In this document: in pieces, positions 1-8,831 of the stretch | Numbering within the stretch: position 1 is the first letter of the stretch | Layout: each line of letters begins with the position of its first letter | Assembly: GCA_937625935.1 (NCBI GenBank) | Contig: OW569353.1 | Location: 186,001-250,000 of the forward strand | Direction of reading: 5' to 3' | DNA length: 64,000 nt | DNA from: Tetramitus jugosus | Lineage: Eukaryota > Heterolobosea > Eutetramitea > Acrasida > Vahlkampfiidae | Translations under genes and position numbers: made by a program | The notes under the pieces: generated by a model | The model's database searches: none | What the model was told of the DNA's origin: nothing | The model's input: the letters and a program-made list of their open reading frames with translations, nothing else

Positions 1-772
1 CTCCTGACGATTCAACAAAGTCCAATTCTTGACCAACAGTGCTCTGTCGTCTCTTTGGATTGAACATTTGCTTATTGCTCTTAAAGTAGGTGCTTGGTGA
101 GGAAGGTGAAGAGGACAAATTTGGTGTAATGACACTGGTAGTAGGTGTGATGAGGGAGGATGCTGCCGAGTCAAATGAGAAAAAGTTGCGATGATGATGG
201 TGATAATGAGGCAATGCAGGTGCAGAGTGTGGTGTTTTCATGTCTGTGCTGCTACCTACTGAATTGACTGTACTAGCGACACTAGAAGCACCAGTGTTAG
301 TAGTCGCAGTAGTAGTAGTAGATCGAATTTGTGAGACATCAAATGTGAATGCAGCAATAGCAGATAAAGGTGTAGGAAGAGGAGACAATTGTCCACTCAT
401 GACAATGTCTTGAGCAGCACTCAATGATTGTTGTCTCTTGTGAACGTGAACACGAAGATCCAATCTCTTGTTTGTAGGTGGACCAGTCACTACAATGCTC
501 TTTGTGGTCATGCATTGGTTGTTGAGTTGAATGTTGGGTCGACTGAGACTGGCTGATCTGTATCGACGAGGTGACATGACATCAACGTTGACACTGAGAC
601 TGTTGCTGCGTTTGGAACGAGGAGAGTATGGTGGGATAATGACGTTGAGGTGATTGTTGGAAGTGTTGTTGTTGTTGTTGGATGCCAACACAACCTTGAT
701 GTTATTATTTTGTTCTTGTTGTTGTTGTTGCTGCATGTAATTTTCTAGGAAGCTAGAGTTGTAGCTGGGCAT
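1..772 (-). CDS. Partial low-complexity protein (N-terminal part, runs off left edge)
   Basis: An uninterrupted minus-strand frame begins at the ATG at 772-770 and stays open to base 2, giving at least 257 residues with no stop. A stop at 892-890 lies upstream in the same frame, and 772 is the first ATG after it. The protein opens with MPSYNSSFLENYM and a poly-Q run, then poly-N, then a Ser/Pro/Arg-rich stretch with proline-directed sites such as SPRRYRS and several TTTT/SSS runs. A His run lies near position 200. No folded domain is visible; the conserved part, if any, lies outside the window. It may be a kinase, transcription factor or scaffold with a disordered N-terminus. The frame is well supported, the function unknown. 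Confidence 0.6.
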   Translation of the reverse strand, partial: MPSYNSSFLENYMQQQQQQEQNNNIKVVLASNNNNNTSNNHLNVIIPPYSPRSKRSNSLSVNVDVMSPRRYRSASLSRPNIQLNNQCMTTKSIVVTGPPTNKRLDLRVHVHKRQQSLSAAQDIVMSGQLSPLPTPLSAIAAFTFDVSQIRSTTTTATTNTGASSVASTVNSVGSSTDMKTPHSAPALPHYHHHHRNFFSFDSAASSLITPTTSVITPNLSSSPSSPSTYFKSNKQMFNPKRRQSTVGQELDFVESSG

Positions 773-1239
773 ATTGTATGTGCTTGACTGTTTGTTTTTT
801 TGGTGGTTGTTGGATGATGATGAGAAGCTTTTTTTGTGGTGAGGTGTTGTTTGAAAGAGATGTTGTTTGTTGAGATAAAAGGAAAAACTTTAATACGTGT
901 ATTCCTGCTGCTTGATAACGACAGTGGGGTGTTTGAGTTTGTTGTTTTGGTTTTCTTTTCTAATGCAAGGAAGAATTCTTTTATTGAGGAGTGGGGCTCC
1001 GGAGCGCACAATGTGATCGTCCCTTTGGCCCAAAGATTTTTGAGGATTTTCGAGGAAGTTGGAGAATAGAGGCAGAAGATGTTCCTGAACGATGCCAAAT
1101 ATCCAACGGCGACGGGCCAATGCGGACGTTACGGAGCGGATGAACGTCGCTTCGGACCTGAACCAGAAATAGTCCTCAGTCCTAAAATCCGATAGATCAA
1201 TTTGCTGATTGACTCAATACAACCAGCAAGAAAGTAAAA
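773..1239. other. Divergent intergenic region with a GC-richer patch
   Basis: This 467-nt gap separates the minus-strand gene starting at 772 from the plus-strand patatin-like gene at 1240, so it should hold both promoters. Short ORFs here overlap each other in several frames and look like chance. Bases about 1085-1165 are richer in GC than their surroundings. They contain a palindrome at about 1081-1090 and complementary 6-mers GCGACG/CGTCGC about 30 nt apart. I cannot assign an RNA family. Confidence 0.3.
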
Positions 1240-2442
1240 ATGTATCACAATGAACAATCGTACACATTCTATTCAACCATAAACCAAAACTACATACAAG
1301 AGAACAACGATCATAGACACTTTCATGTGATCGAGCATCTGTTACATCATAATCACGATTTAACGACTACCACCTCGCTGGGAGTGTCTCCATCCACAAT
1401 TCAAACCAAAGAAAAAGATTCTTACAACATTTTATGTCTAGATGGCGGTGGCATGAGAGGTCTTGTTCAATGTGAGATGTTAAAGTCACTTCACCGGTAC
1501 TGTCATAACAAACCAGTTCACGAGTTGTTCGACATGGTGGTGGGAGTGGGCGCAGGATCTATTTTGGCATGTTTAATTGCTCAACAAAAAGATATTGGAG
1601 TTGCTATCCACATGTATGATCAAATCTCAAGAGAGGTTTTCAGCAGAAAGAGTGTCCGTGGAGTACTCAAGATGATCAATGACGAAAACAAAGGAAAATA
1701 CAACTCCAAACTCTATCGATCTTTTGTGGAGAACACAATGGGGAGTGATTTCTTGCTGAACCCGATGGATCCTGATCCTAAATTGAAGTTGGTTGTCCTT
1801 GCAACAGAGTTGGACAGAGCAATGGATTCATATGAAACAGTTTTGTTTCGAAATTACAAGAGCCGGTATCAAGATAGAGGTTGTGATTTCGAGAATATTA
1901 GAACCCATGAAGCGATTAATTCCTCAACCGCGGCTCCATTCTACATGGATGCCGTTCAAATTGGCGACACAAAGTTTGTTGGAGGAGGCGTAGTGAACAA
2001 CAATCCTACCTTTCAAGCTATATTGGAGGCTAGAGCAGTGTTTGGGTCAGAGAAGAAATTTACCATTGTGAACCTCGGAACAGGAGAGAAACACATCAAT
2101 GTCGCCGAACAAGCCATGAATACAATCAAATCGAAAGGAGAAAGCATTCTCCCAAAGAAAAAGAAAAGAGGTATTACTTTAAGTGCTTCTCGATTGATTA
2201 GTGTCAGTAATGACTGTCACCGTATCACTGAGGATGTGGAGAAGTATCTGGTTTCGAGCTGTGAGCCTGGCCAGATCTCATGCTTTCGTTTCTCACCACC
2301 CGAGGTTGGCCAGATCAGCATTGGAACTCACGATCCAGAAAAGTTGAATTTCATGATGAACATGACCAATCACTATATCCGAAAAAACTCTTACGAGTTG
2401 CGTAGATGCGCCAACTGCCTGATCTCCAGTTCAATCCAGTAA
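1240..2442 (+). CDS. Patatin-like phospholipase-domain protein, probable pseudoenzyme
   Basis: This 400-residue protein has the patatin fold signature. The oxyanion-hole motif DGGGMRG is at residues 68-74, the FDMVVG strand leads into the nucleophile elbow at 97-107, and a second conserved block GGGVVNNNPTFQAI runs from 248. In active patatins (iPLA2, VipD, plant patatin) the elbow is GxSxG and the second block begins DGG or DGA. Here the elbow reads GVGAG, with Gly104 where the catalytic Ser belongs, and Gly248 replaces the catalytic Asp. Both members of the Ser-Asp dyad are therefore missing while the fold motifs are kept. It is likely a non-hydrolytic lipid-binding or regulatory protein. 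The N-terminal 55 residues are His/Asn/Thr-rich, with no signal peptide. The start is a plain ATG after an A-rich leader. Confidence 0.85.
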   Translation: MYHNEQSYTFYSTINQNYIQENNDHRHFHVIEHLLHHNHDLTTTTSLGVSPSTIQTKEKDSYNILCLDGGGMRGLVQCEMLKSLHRYCHNKPVHELFDMVVGVGAGSILACLIAQQKDIGVAIHMYDQISREVFSRKSVRGVLKMINDENKGKYNSKLYRSFVENTMGSDFLLNPMDPDPKLKLVVLATELDRAMDSYETVLFRNYKSRYQDRGCDFENIRTHEAINSSTAAPFYMDAVQIGDTKFVGGGVVNNNPTFQAILEARAVFGSEKKFTIVNLGTGEKHINVAEQAMNTIKSKGESILPKKKKRGITLSASRLISVSNDCHRITEDVEKYLVSSCEPGQISCFRFSPPEVGQISIGTHDPEKLNFMMNMTNHYIRKNSYELRRCANCLISSSIQ

Positions 2443-2662
2443 ATGAACCTTCACAATTCGGAAATCAACAAAATTACTCCTCCACTCTTTTGAAGTTTCA
2501 CGATTGCTGTTCACTTCCAAGAGTTCCACGATCATCCTGTCAAAAAGGACTACGCGAAATTTGGACAACCAAGAAGAAAAAACTAAACAACTCTTCTATT
2601 ATATACATACATCCGTCGAAACAAAGTTTCACTCACTGTTTGATTACACACAACTACTCAAA

Positions 2663-5600
2663 ATGAATAGAATTAAGACTGCCATTGGAAGAAACAAGCT
2701 TGCTTCCGTTCAAAACTTTGCTACCAAGCGTTTGATGAGAGACTTGTCTCAAATCAAGAAGGAACCTTTGCCAGGTATCAGTGCACTCCCTTTGGAGCAC
2801 GACTTGTTCACTTGGCACTGTAACATTATGGGTCCAAAGGACACTCCATGGGAAGGTGGTATCTTCCACATTGTGATGAACTTTGATCAAAACTATCCAA
2901 ACTCACCACCAACTCTGACATTGTGTACTCGTATTGAGCACCCTAACGTCATTGGAAACAGAGTCTGTTTGGACATGTTGGAGAAGAGAGAGGCAACTGA
3001 TGTGAGCAAGTATGAGGGATGGAGCTCTGCTTACACTGTTCAAAGTGTTCTCATTCAATTGCAAGCCTTTTTGTTTGAAGCTGAGGTGAGCAAGGTTCTC
3101 AGAGACATTAGCAACCCAAAGGACTATGAGAAGAAGAAGAAGGAATGGCTCAGTGGTGTGACTTGGTCTGTCGAACAGTCCAAGAGCTACACTGATAAGT
3201 CTGTGGGTCATTTCCCACCTCGCTCTCCATGGCCTCCACTTCCAGAGGAAAAGGATTTGACTGCAAGTGCTCAATTGAACACTGATCAAATGATCAAGGA
3301 TGAGTTGTCTTGTTTCTATACAAGACAATCATTCGAAGAGGACTGTTTGGGCTATGGTGTCAGTTACTCCAAGAATTTGCGTACCGGTGAGATCAAGTCC
3401 ATTCAAAGTCCATTGGACTTGCTTTCATTGAGAGCTTACATGAATCACAAGTTGAGATTGTCAGCCGACAATGATAAGTTTACTCATTTCCTTCCAATTT
3501 ATATCAACGAGAAGCATGGTGAGAAGGCAATTTACTTGGCAAAGAGATCCATCTCTATCATTTGTACTGGACGTCACGGTAACTTTGAACCAAACATGGT
3601 TTTGGAGATTTTGCCAAAGTTGATGAGTACTATGGTTGTTGAAGTCATGTCCGGAAAGAAGCATGCTAGCTTGAAGGCTTTGAAGGGTTATTGCTTCTTC
3701 CACAGAATGTTGCTTCAATTCGTCAAGGAATACCCAGAATTGAAGACCAAGGCTAACCAAATTGTTCACGACTTTATCCATGATGAATCAAAGAGACACA
3801 AGGAAAATGGCGTGCCAAATCTTGGTGAATTCTTGACCATCATCCCAATTTCGGACTACAAGTGGAGTGATGTGAGAGACGCCTACGTGCAAGAATCTTT
3901 CACACGTAATGTCTACTGGTTGTTGAACAAGTATCCAGAACTTGAACAAGAATCTAGCGAGGAGTTCAATGATGAGGACAGACTCAAATACTCTTTTGAC
4001 AGCTCAAAGACCTCTCAAAAGTTGCTCATGTTCCACGTTTTCTTCTTGAACAAGATTGCTAGACCAGATGACAAGAATGTTGACCAAATCATTCAAGAGT
4101 ATGACAACAACTATGGCAGACCAACTTCTCAATTCGAAGATTTGTTTATCTCTGCTTGTGAGTCAATCAACGAATGTGCAGGCTACGACCAATTCTTTAA
4201 CAGCATTGGCAAGCCACTCACAAAGGATAACATTATCAACTTGTTGAAGGAGTCTATCAAGGCTTCCAAGGAAAAGGGCTATCACGGAAGTAAGGCTTCT
4301 GTTCTCTCACCAGAACAGTTTGCAAAGGAAAATAGACATGTTGACTTGGAAAAGATGTGCACTAAGACTACTGATGATGAATTTGTGCTTAGCGCAGATG
4401 AAGAACAATGGAAGGATATGTGTAATACAAGATGGGGTCTCCACGAGTTGCCAGAGTACTTGCATGGTGCTTCGAATGCATGGAGAAAGCTCTATCTCCA
4501 AAACAATTTGCAAGACTTGATCTCCAGCCTCAACGACGTTCCAGATATGCCATTGTTGCACAAGACTGTTGAACTCAGTTCAGAGATTCCAAGACTTGAA
4601 ATTGCTATGTTTGAACCAACAAACATCAAGTCCAAGTACTTCTTCTTGACTGTGCTATTGACCAAGCTCAAGAATTTGAACACATTGATCATCAAGAAGG
4701 GAGAAACTGGTTTGGGAACTAACGGTTTCAAGGCATTGGTCAAGGGTTTGGCAAACAACCCAGGTACTCTTGAGGCCTTGATCCTCGAGTTCTGTGACAT
4801 TAATGCCAGATCTATTGAGGAGTTGACAAAGGGCAAACTTGTCAGTGGCAATTTGCGCAAGCTAGTCTTGAGAGGTAATCCTCTTGACGACCGTGGCGCT
4901 GAGCACTTGGGTGCATTCTTGAGACAACACGGAAACTTGCCTCATTTGACTGAGTTGGATCTCTCTGACTGTAGAATTAATCACACTGGAGCCAATAGCA
5001 TCGCTGAGGCTCTTCTTGTCAAGAAGGAGTTGAAGAAGTTGAACATGATTAAGAATCCTTGCAATGCTGGATTGGAGACCATCTTCAAGAATCTATCATA
5101 CAGTCCATCTATTGTTGAGTTTAACGCCTCAAAGGTTCAAGGATCATTCAGAGACTCTGGTTCAGAATCATTGAAGAAGTTGTTGCAACTTTCTGTTTCT
5201 CTTGAGAAATTGAACTTGTGGCAAGCAACAGGTATCACTTCTGTGTCCGCAACAGTGTTCGCAGAGTTGGAAAAGAACACTTCATTGAAGGAATTAGATT
5301 TGGACTCCACTGGATACAATAGAATCATTGAAATTGGTAAGGCTTTGAGAAAGAATACCACTTTGGAGAAGCTATGCCTAGGTAACAACAACATTAGCAG
5401 CACTGACATCTTTAATTTCCTCGAGGAATTGAAGAAGGAGGATGGTTCATTCAGTGTTCAGCACTTGGATCTCTCTCGCAACAACTTTGAAAGTGCTAAC
5501 AAGCATAAGCACAAGCACACTATTGGTCAGTTGATTGAAATGGGCAAAAAATTGACCTATGTCAATTTGAGCTCAGCCAGATTGGGTGTCACTCACATGG

Positions 5601-6568
5601 AAACTATTGGTGAGGCATTGAAGCCACAACATAACTTGCAGTTGAAGACATTGGTGTTGAAGGGTAACAACATTGGCAAGTACGGTGCAAAGCATCTTGT
5701 TGAGGCGTTGAAGGTCAACACTGTCTTGGAGAATTTGGATCTTTCTGGTAATGATATCGGAGTGTTGGGATCCCAATCCGTTGCTGCATTCTTGAAGCAT
5801 AACAAGAGCATCAAGACTTTGAACTTGTTCGGTAATTTGATTGAAATTGAGGGTGCATTGAATATTGCTGAAGCCTTGAAATCCAACACCACTTTGACTG
5901 ATCTCGATCTAGGCTTAAACAGAATCAGAGCTCGTGGTGCTGAAGCTATTTCTGATTTGTTGGCTGTTAACTCAACACTGACCAGAATTGGACTCAAGCA
6001 TAACCATATTAATGACAAGACTGGCTTGAGGTTGGCCAATGCCATCGTTAATAACAAGCAAAGCGCATTGAAATATATTGCTCTTGCTGGCAACTTCTTG
6101 AGTGTACCAACCAGAAGTGAGATTGCCGTCTTGTTCAACCAACAAGGAACAAAGGGTTTGGTGTTCGACTTGGCCAAGCTTGTTGAAGTCAAGGATCCTG
6201 AGAGAATGGAGAGAACTGTGTACTTGAGTCCTTTGCCTGGTACTGTCACTGAGCAACAAATTAAGAAGTTGTTCTACCAGAACAAGTGTGGTGTCTGTTT
6301 GAATGTCTCCATTCATACCCACAAGGTCAACGCCATCTTCAAGAAGAGCAAGTATGCCTTCCTTGAGTTTGCTCATGTTGACAGTGTCGCCCTTGCCATG
6401 AGACTTTGCAATGCCAAGAAGAATTACATTGCAGGCAATGAGGTGAGAATCGTTCGTGCTGGTATCCAACAAAAGGAAGAAGTTGTTGAGAAGAAGGCTC
6501 CACAAGCTCAACGTCCAACATGGGGAGATTCCACACGTGGTCGTGGTGCAAGAAGAGGAAGAAGATAA
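2663..6568 (+). CDS. Multidomain E2 ubiquitin-conjugating / LRR / RRM protein
   Basis: This is an intronless gene of 1301 residues. Residues 20-145 form a UBC (E2) fold with PWEGG, NYPNSPP and HPNVIGNRVCLDML, the last holding the candidate catalytic Cys102. Residues 145-235 keep the basic/Pro-rich C-terminal helices. A long alpha-helical region I do not recognise spans about 235-630. It is followed by ribonuclease-inhibitor-type leucine-rich repeats (about 640-1150, pattern LxxLxLxxNxIxxxGA). An RRM lies at 1183-1262 (VYLSPLPG, YAFLEFAH) and the tail is an RGG-type TRGRGARRGRR. The frame is open from 2504, but the ATG at 2663 follows an A-rich leader and starts the E2 domain cleanly. Lysine is almost always AAG and leucine mostly TTG, more biased than neighbouring genes, suggesting high expression. 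It plausibly ubiquitinates RNP targets. Confidence 0.85.
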   Translation: MNRIKTAIGRNKLASVQNFATKRLMRDLSQIKKEPLPGISALPLEHDLFTWHCNIMGPKDTPWEGGIFHIVMNFDQNYPNSPPTLTLCTRIEHPNVIGNRVCLDMLEKREATDVSKYEGWSSAYTVQSVLIQLQAFLFEAEVSKVLRDISNPKDYEKKKKEWLSGVTWSVEQSKSYTDKSVGHFPPRSPWPPLPEEKDLTASAQLNTDQMIKDELSCFYTRQSFEEDCLGYGVSYSKNLRTGEIKSIQSPLDLLSLRAYMNHKLRLSADNDKFTHFLPIYINEKHGEKAIYLAKRSISIICTGRHGNFEPNMVLEILPKLMSTMVVEVMSGKKHASLKALKGYCFFHRMLLQFVKEYPELKTKANQIVHDFIHDESKRHKENGVPNLGEFLTIIPISDYKWSDVRDAYVQESFTRNVYWLLNKYPELEQESSEEFNDEDRLKYSFDSSKTSQKLLMFHVFFLNKIARPDDKNVDQIIQEYDNNYGRPTSQFEDLFISACESINECAGYDQFFNSIGKPLTKDNIINLLKESIKASKEKGYHGSKASVLSPEQFAKENRHVDLEKMCTKTTDDEFVLSADEEQWKDMCNTRWGLHELPEYLHGASNAWRKLYLQNNLQDLISSLNDVPDMPLLHKTVELSSEIPRLEIAMFEPTNIKSKYFFLTVLLTKLKNLNTLIIKKGETGLGTNGFKALVKGLANNPGTLEALILEFCDINARSIEELTKGKLVSGNLRKLVLRGNPLDDRGAEHLGAFLRQHGNLPHLTELDLSDCRINHTGANSIAEALLVKKELKKLNMIKNPCNAGLETIFKNLSYSPSIVEFNASKVQGSFRDSGSESLKKLLQLSVSLEKLNLWQATGITSVSATVFAELEKNTSLKELDLDSTGYNRIIEIGKALRKNTTLEKLCLGNNNISSTDIFNFLEELKKEDGSFSVQHLDLSRNNFESANKHKHKHTIGQLIEMGKKLTYVNLSSARLGVTHMETIGEALKPQHNLQLKTLVLKGNNIGKYGAKHLVEALKVNTVLENLDLSGNDIGVLGSQSVAAFLKHNKSIKTLNLFGNLIEIEGALNIAEALKSNTTLTDLDLGLNRIRARGAEAISDLLAVNSTLTRIGLKHNHINDKTGLRLANAIVNNKQSALKYIALAGNFLSVPTRSEIAVLFNQQGTKGLVFDLAKLVEVKDPERMERTVYLSPLPGTVTEQQIKKLFYQNKCGVCLNVSIHTHKVNAIFKKSKYAFLEFAHVDSVALAMRLCNAKKNYIAGNEVRIVRAGIQQKEEVVEKKAPQAQRPTWGDSTRGRGARRGRR

Positions 6569-6682
6569 ACAAGGTGTTTCCTCACGAGCATAAATAAATG
6601 AAATTTGTTTTCATTAAAAACACTCTAATCAGAACAGTGCACTCTCATTATTATTGCCAGATCAAAAACGACAAAAAAAACA

Positions 6683-7357
6683 ATGAGCAACAAGCGTGAC
6701 CGAATCCATCACTTTGCAGGACAAGACTGCACCTTTGAATTTGAGAAAAAGTTTGATCAATCACCGAACAAGATCTTCCAGTTTCGTCTGCGGTCCCATT
6801 ACGAGAGTCAATTGAGTTGGTTTCTGGGAAACTTTGGTCTATTCTTTCTGTTTGTTTTCGCAGTTGTAGCTCTGTTTGCTGTTCTTTGGCACAAGGGCTT
6901 GCAATCACACGTTCATTTTATTGTCTGGTTTCTGTTGTTTGTGTTCTGCTTGGTGTATTTGACCATCAAGCTAAGATCACAGCATGCCATGGTTCATTCT
7001 GAAACGATAACTGCGATCGAGGGTCATGGAATACAGATTACAACATCATGCTATCGATTCTGGCCATGGATGCAAGAACCAGTGATCACCGAAAGAGCTC
7101 TGATTGATTTGAATCGGATACAATCCTTGTTTATGAATGAGGGTTTTCATGTGAACAAGGTCATTTATTACATGGCAATGCTTGTGAAGGATGAAGAACG
7201 ATTGATTTTGCCGTTCAAGGAGTTGTTTCCGAGAATGCACTTGGCCATTTTCATTTATCAATGTTGTCGGCATGTGTTGTATGGTGAGCCAGAACCCAGT
7301 TTTGAAAAGTTATTGGAAACGTTGAGCAACACCCCTTCAAGAAACATTGTTGCTTGA
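6683..7357 (+). CDS. PIGH: PIG-H, GPI N-acetylglucosaminyltransferase subunit
   Basis: This 224-residue protein matches the PIG-H/Gpi15 family. It has two adjacent membrane segments (about 47-68 and 77-95) followed by the conserved cytosolic PIG-H domain (105-175). Landmarks are the ETITAIEGHGIQITT strand, the basic/aromatic turn and NEGFHVNKVIYYMAMLVK, close to the animal pattern (NEAI..QQVIYYL). PIG-H works with PIG-A, -C, -P and -Q on the cytosolic face of the ER. There the complex transfers GlcNAc from UDP-GlcNAc to phosphatidylinositol, the first step of GPI anchor synthesis. The length is normal for the family. The ATG at 6683 follows an A-rich leader 114 nt after the upstream stop. A candidate GPI-anchored client lies at 61.5-62.2 kb. 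Confidence 0.88.
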   Translation: MSNKRDRIHHFAGQDCTFEFEKKFDQSPNKIFQFRLRSHYESQLSWFLGNFGLFFLFVFAVVALFAVLWHKGLQSHVHFIVWFLLFVFCLVYLTIKLRSQHAMVHSETITAIEGHGIQITTSCYRFWPWMQEPVITERALIDLNRIQSLFMNEGFHVNKVIYYMAMLVKDEERLILPFKELFPRMHLAIFIYQCCRHVLYGEPEPSFEKLLETLSNTPSRNIVA

Positions 7358-7666
7358 TATATTTTTCAGTTTACAACATTGCCTGAAAAAGTTTTTTGTC
7401 GTTCATTTTTGTTTCTCTTATCGGATGTCAACCAAAAATAATTATACATTTTAAATAAGAACGAGCAAGTATGTCAGGCAGAAATATTTTCATTACATTC
7501 GAGGCTAAAACAGGTGTCGCTTTGATTCGTCACTCTTGTATCAAGGTTGTCAAACGTTACCCATACAAAAATTCAAATAACAACTTTGACGACATCCACC
7601 TTCCTCATCATTCAATTTTTGATTTCATTTCACCAAAGAACTGTATACTCTTGTCACCAGTAACAT
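7358..7666. other. Intergenic/leader region with an upstream ORF
   Basis: This gap lies between PIG-H and the rhodanese gene. An ATG at 7471 opens an 86-codon frame that runs to 7731, overlapping the rhodanese start out of frame. The encoded peptide has no recognisable domain or conserved pattern. It could be an upstream ORF in a long leader, a small gene, or chance. Otherwise the stretch is AT-rich with nothing I can name. Confidence 0.25.
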
Positions 7667-8518
7667 ATGAGGTTTCGAAAAAAGTGGACCAAAGTCTATC
7701 GCAGCGAACGAGAAAGAAAGGACACATGTAAAACCAGCAGTAACAGAACGATAACGGGAGAGACTTCTGTGAAAGCTTATCGAAAGGTCATCTCTCCGTT
7801 CATGAATCATGTGAGAAGTTGGTCAAGTAAGACGATGCGAAGCACGATATTCAGGAGGAATAAAGTGATTCGAACCTATCAGCTAGACAAGTGGATTCAC
7901 GGATGGAGGCACACTCTGAACCAGGAGAAGCTCGGTGCATCAAAAGATTACTTCACCGTTGAAAACTCATTCTTTCTGGTGGATGCTCGAAGACATGACG
8001 AGTACATGTTCAGCCATCTCAAAGGAGCCATTAACTTTCCATCCATGGTGCCATCATCAGAATTTATGAATTATGTTCACAGGAGCACTCCGGTCGTTGT
8101 GTACTGCACCGTTGGTTTAAGATCAGGAATCTTAACAAGACGTCTGAGAAAGCTTGGTTTCCACAATGCAATGACACTCTCAGGAAGCATGTACAAATGG
8201 GTGAATGAGGGAAGGCCACTATATAGAGAGTCTGAAATAGTAGCAGGTGTAGTACCGCAACATTGGCTTGCTAGTTTACTGCTGTTGCCAGACTATGTGC
8301 GCCACCCTCAAGTAAAGACTGCACGAGGTCCTCGATTATTTGGAGGAGCAAAGAGAGTCTTCTTGGGTACCAAGCAAGCACTCATGTCAACTCATCAGTA
8401 CCATCAGCATTACAGGAAGAGATACAAGATGGAGAAGAAACACAAGCGCGATCAAACTTATAGACATCATTTCCTGCACTATGATCCCAAAAAGTTGACA
8501 GCTTGGTCAACTGCCTAA
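7667..8518 (+). CDS. Rhodanese-domain protein, probably mitochondrial
   Basis: This 283-residue protein has one rhodanese (sulfurtransferase) domain at about residues 95-190. The domain holds LVDARRHDEYMFSHLKGAIN and the active-site loop CTVGLRSG, with Cys147 positioned to carry the persulfide. The domain end (GSMYKWVNEGRPLY) is also typical. The first 70 residues are rich in Arg/Lys with few acids, consistent with a mitochondrial presequence. The C-terminal 80 residues are strongly basic (His/Lys/Arg/Tyr-rich) and not part of the fold. A single-domain rhodanese may deliver sulfur in thiolation or detoxification, but the substrate cannot be told from sequence. The start used is the first ATG of the frame. 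Confidence 0.8.
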   Translation: MRFRKKWTKVYRSERERKDTCKTSSNRTITGETSVKAYRKVISPFMNHVRSWSSKTMRSTIFRRNKVIRTYQLDKWIHGWRHTLNQEKLGASKDYFTVENSFFLVDARRHDEYMFSHLKGAINFPSMVPSSEFMNYVHRSTPVVVYCTVGLRSGILTRRLRKLGFHNAMTLSGSMYKWVNEGRPLYRESEIVAGVVPQHWLASLLLLPDYVRHPQVKTARGPRLFGGAKRVFLGTKQALMSTHQYHQHYRKRYKMEKKHKRDQTYRHHFLHYDPKKLTAWSTA

Positions 8519-8554
8519 CGTACATCAAACAATTAAAAGGTAATTGAGTCTCAG

Positions 8555-8748
8555 TTTACGAGTGCGGTTATGAAGCACACAAGGGTCAGAAGAATCGGTC
8601 TTGGAACGATACCGTGCCTCGACCGAAGTCGACGAGGATGCAGGGATGTCCGCCCCACACCAACACGATACATTCATATGACATCTCACCACGAATTTTC
8701 TCATCATTTAACTACAGATCATTCTTTGCTGTGAAAATCACTCGTAAA
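8555..8748. ncRNA. Candidate structured noncoding RNA (strand undecided)
   Basis: The 313-nt gap 8519-8831 contains a closed foldback. A perfect 10-bp inverted repeat, TTTACGAGTG at 8555-8564 and its complement at 8739-8748, brackets about 175 nt. Inside lies a strong hairpin at 8617-8637, a TCGAC/GTCGA stem with a tetranucleotide loop. Read on the minus strand this is the very stable cUUCGg tetraloop. A second short stem CGGT/ACCG is at 8596-8614. The minus-strand reading ends near a TTTT run at 8535-8538, which would suit a Pol III terminator. A 60-codon minus ORF overlaps but resembles no family. I cannot assign an RNA class. Confidence 0.35.
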
Positions 8749-8831
8749 ATCGCAAATTCTTTGTGAGAGCAATAATTATGGTTTCAAGTGTGAAATTTTT
8801 TTTTCGGAGATTCTTATTGTTGTATCAGTTT

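Noticed and set aside
745-1120. Overlapping ORFs on both strands between the first two genes
   Set aside because: They are mutually overlapping, low in conserved character and lie in a divergent promoter region.
5593-6511. Long minus-strand ORFs (179-218 codons) opposite the LRR region
   Set aside because: They mirror the biased codon use of the plus-strand LRR gene; antisense shadows.
7471-7731. 86-codon plus-strand ORF as a gene
   Set aside because: No conserved pattern and it overlaps the rhodanese start out of frame; kept only as a possible upstream ORF.
8600-8645. GGAACGATAC within the foldback resembles the start of U6 snRNA's central region
   Set aside because: The invariant ACAGAGA box and the following U6 core are absent, so the match is limited to about ten bases.
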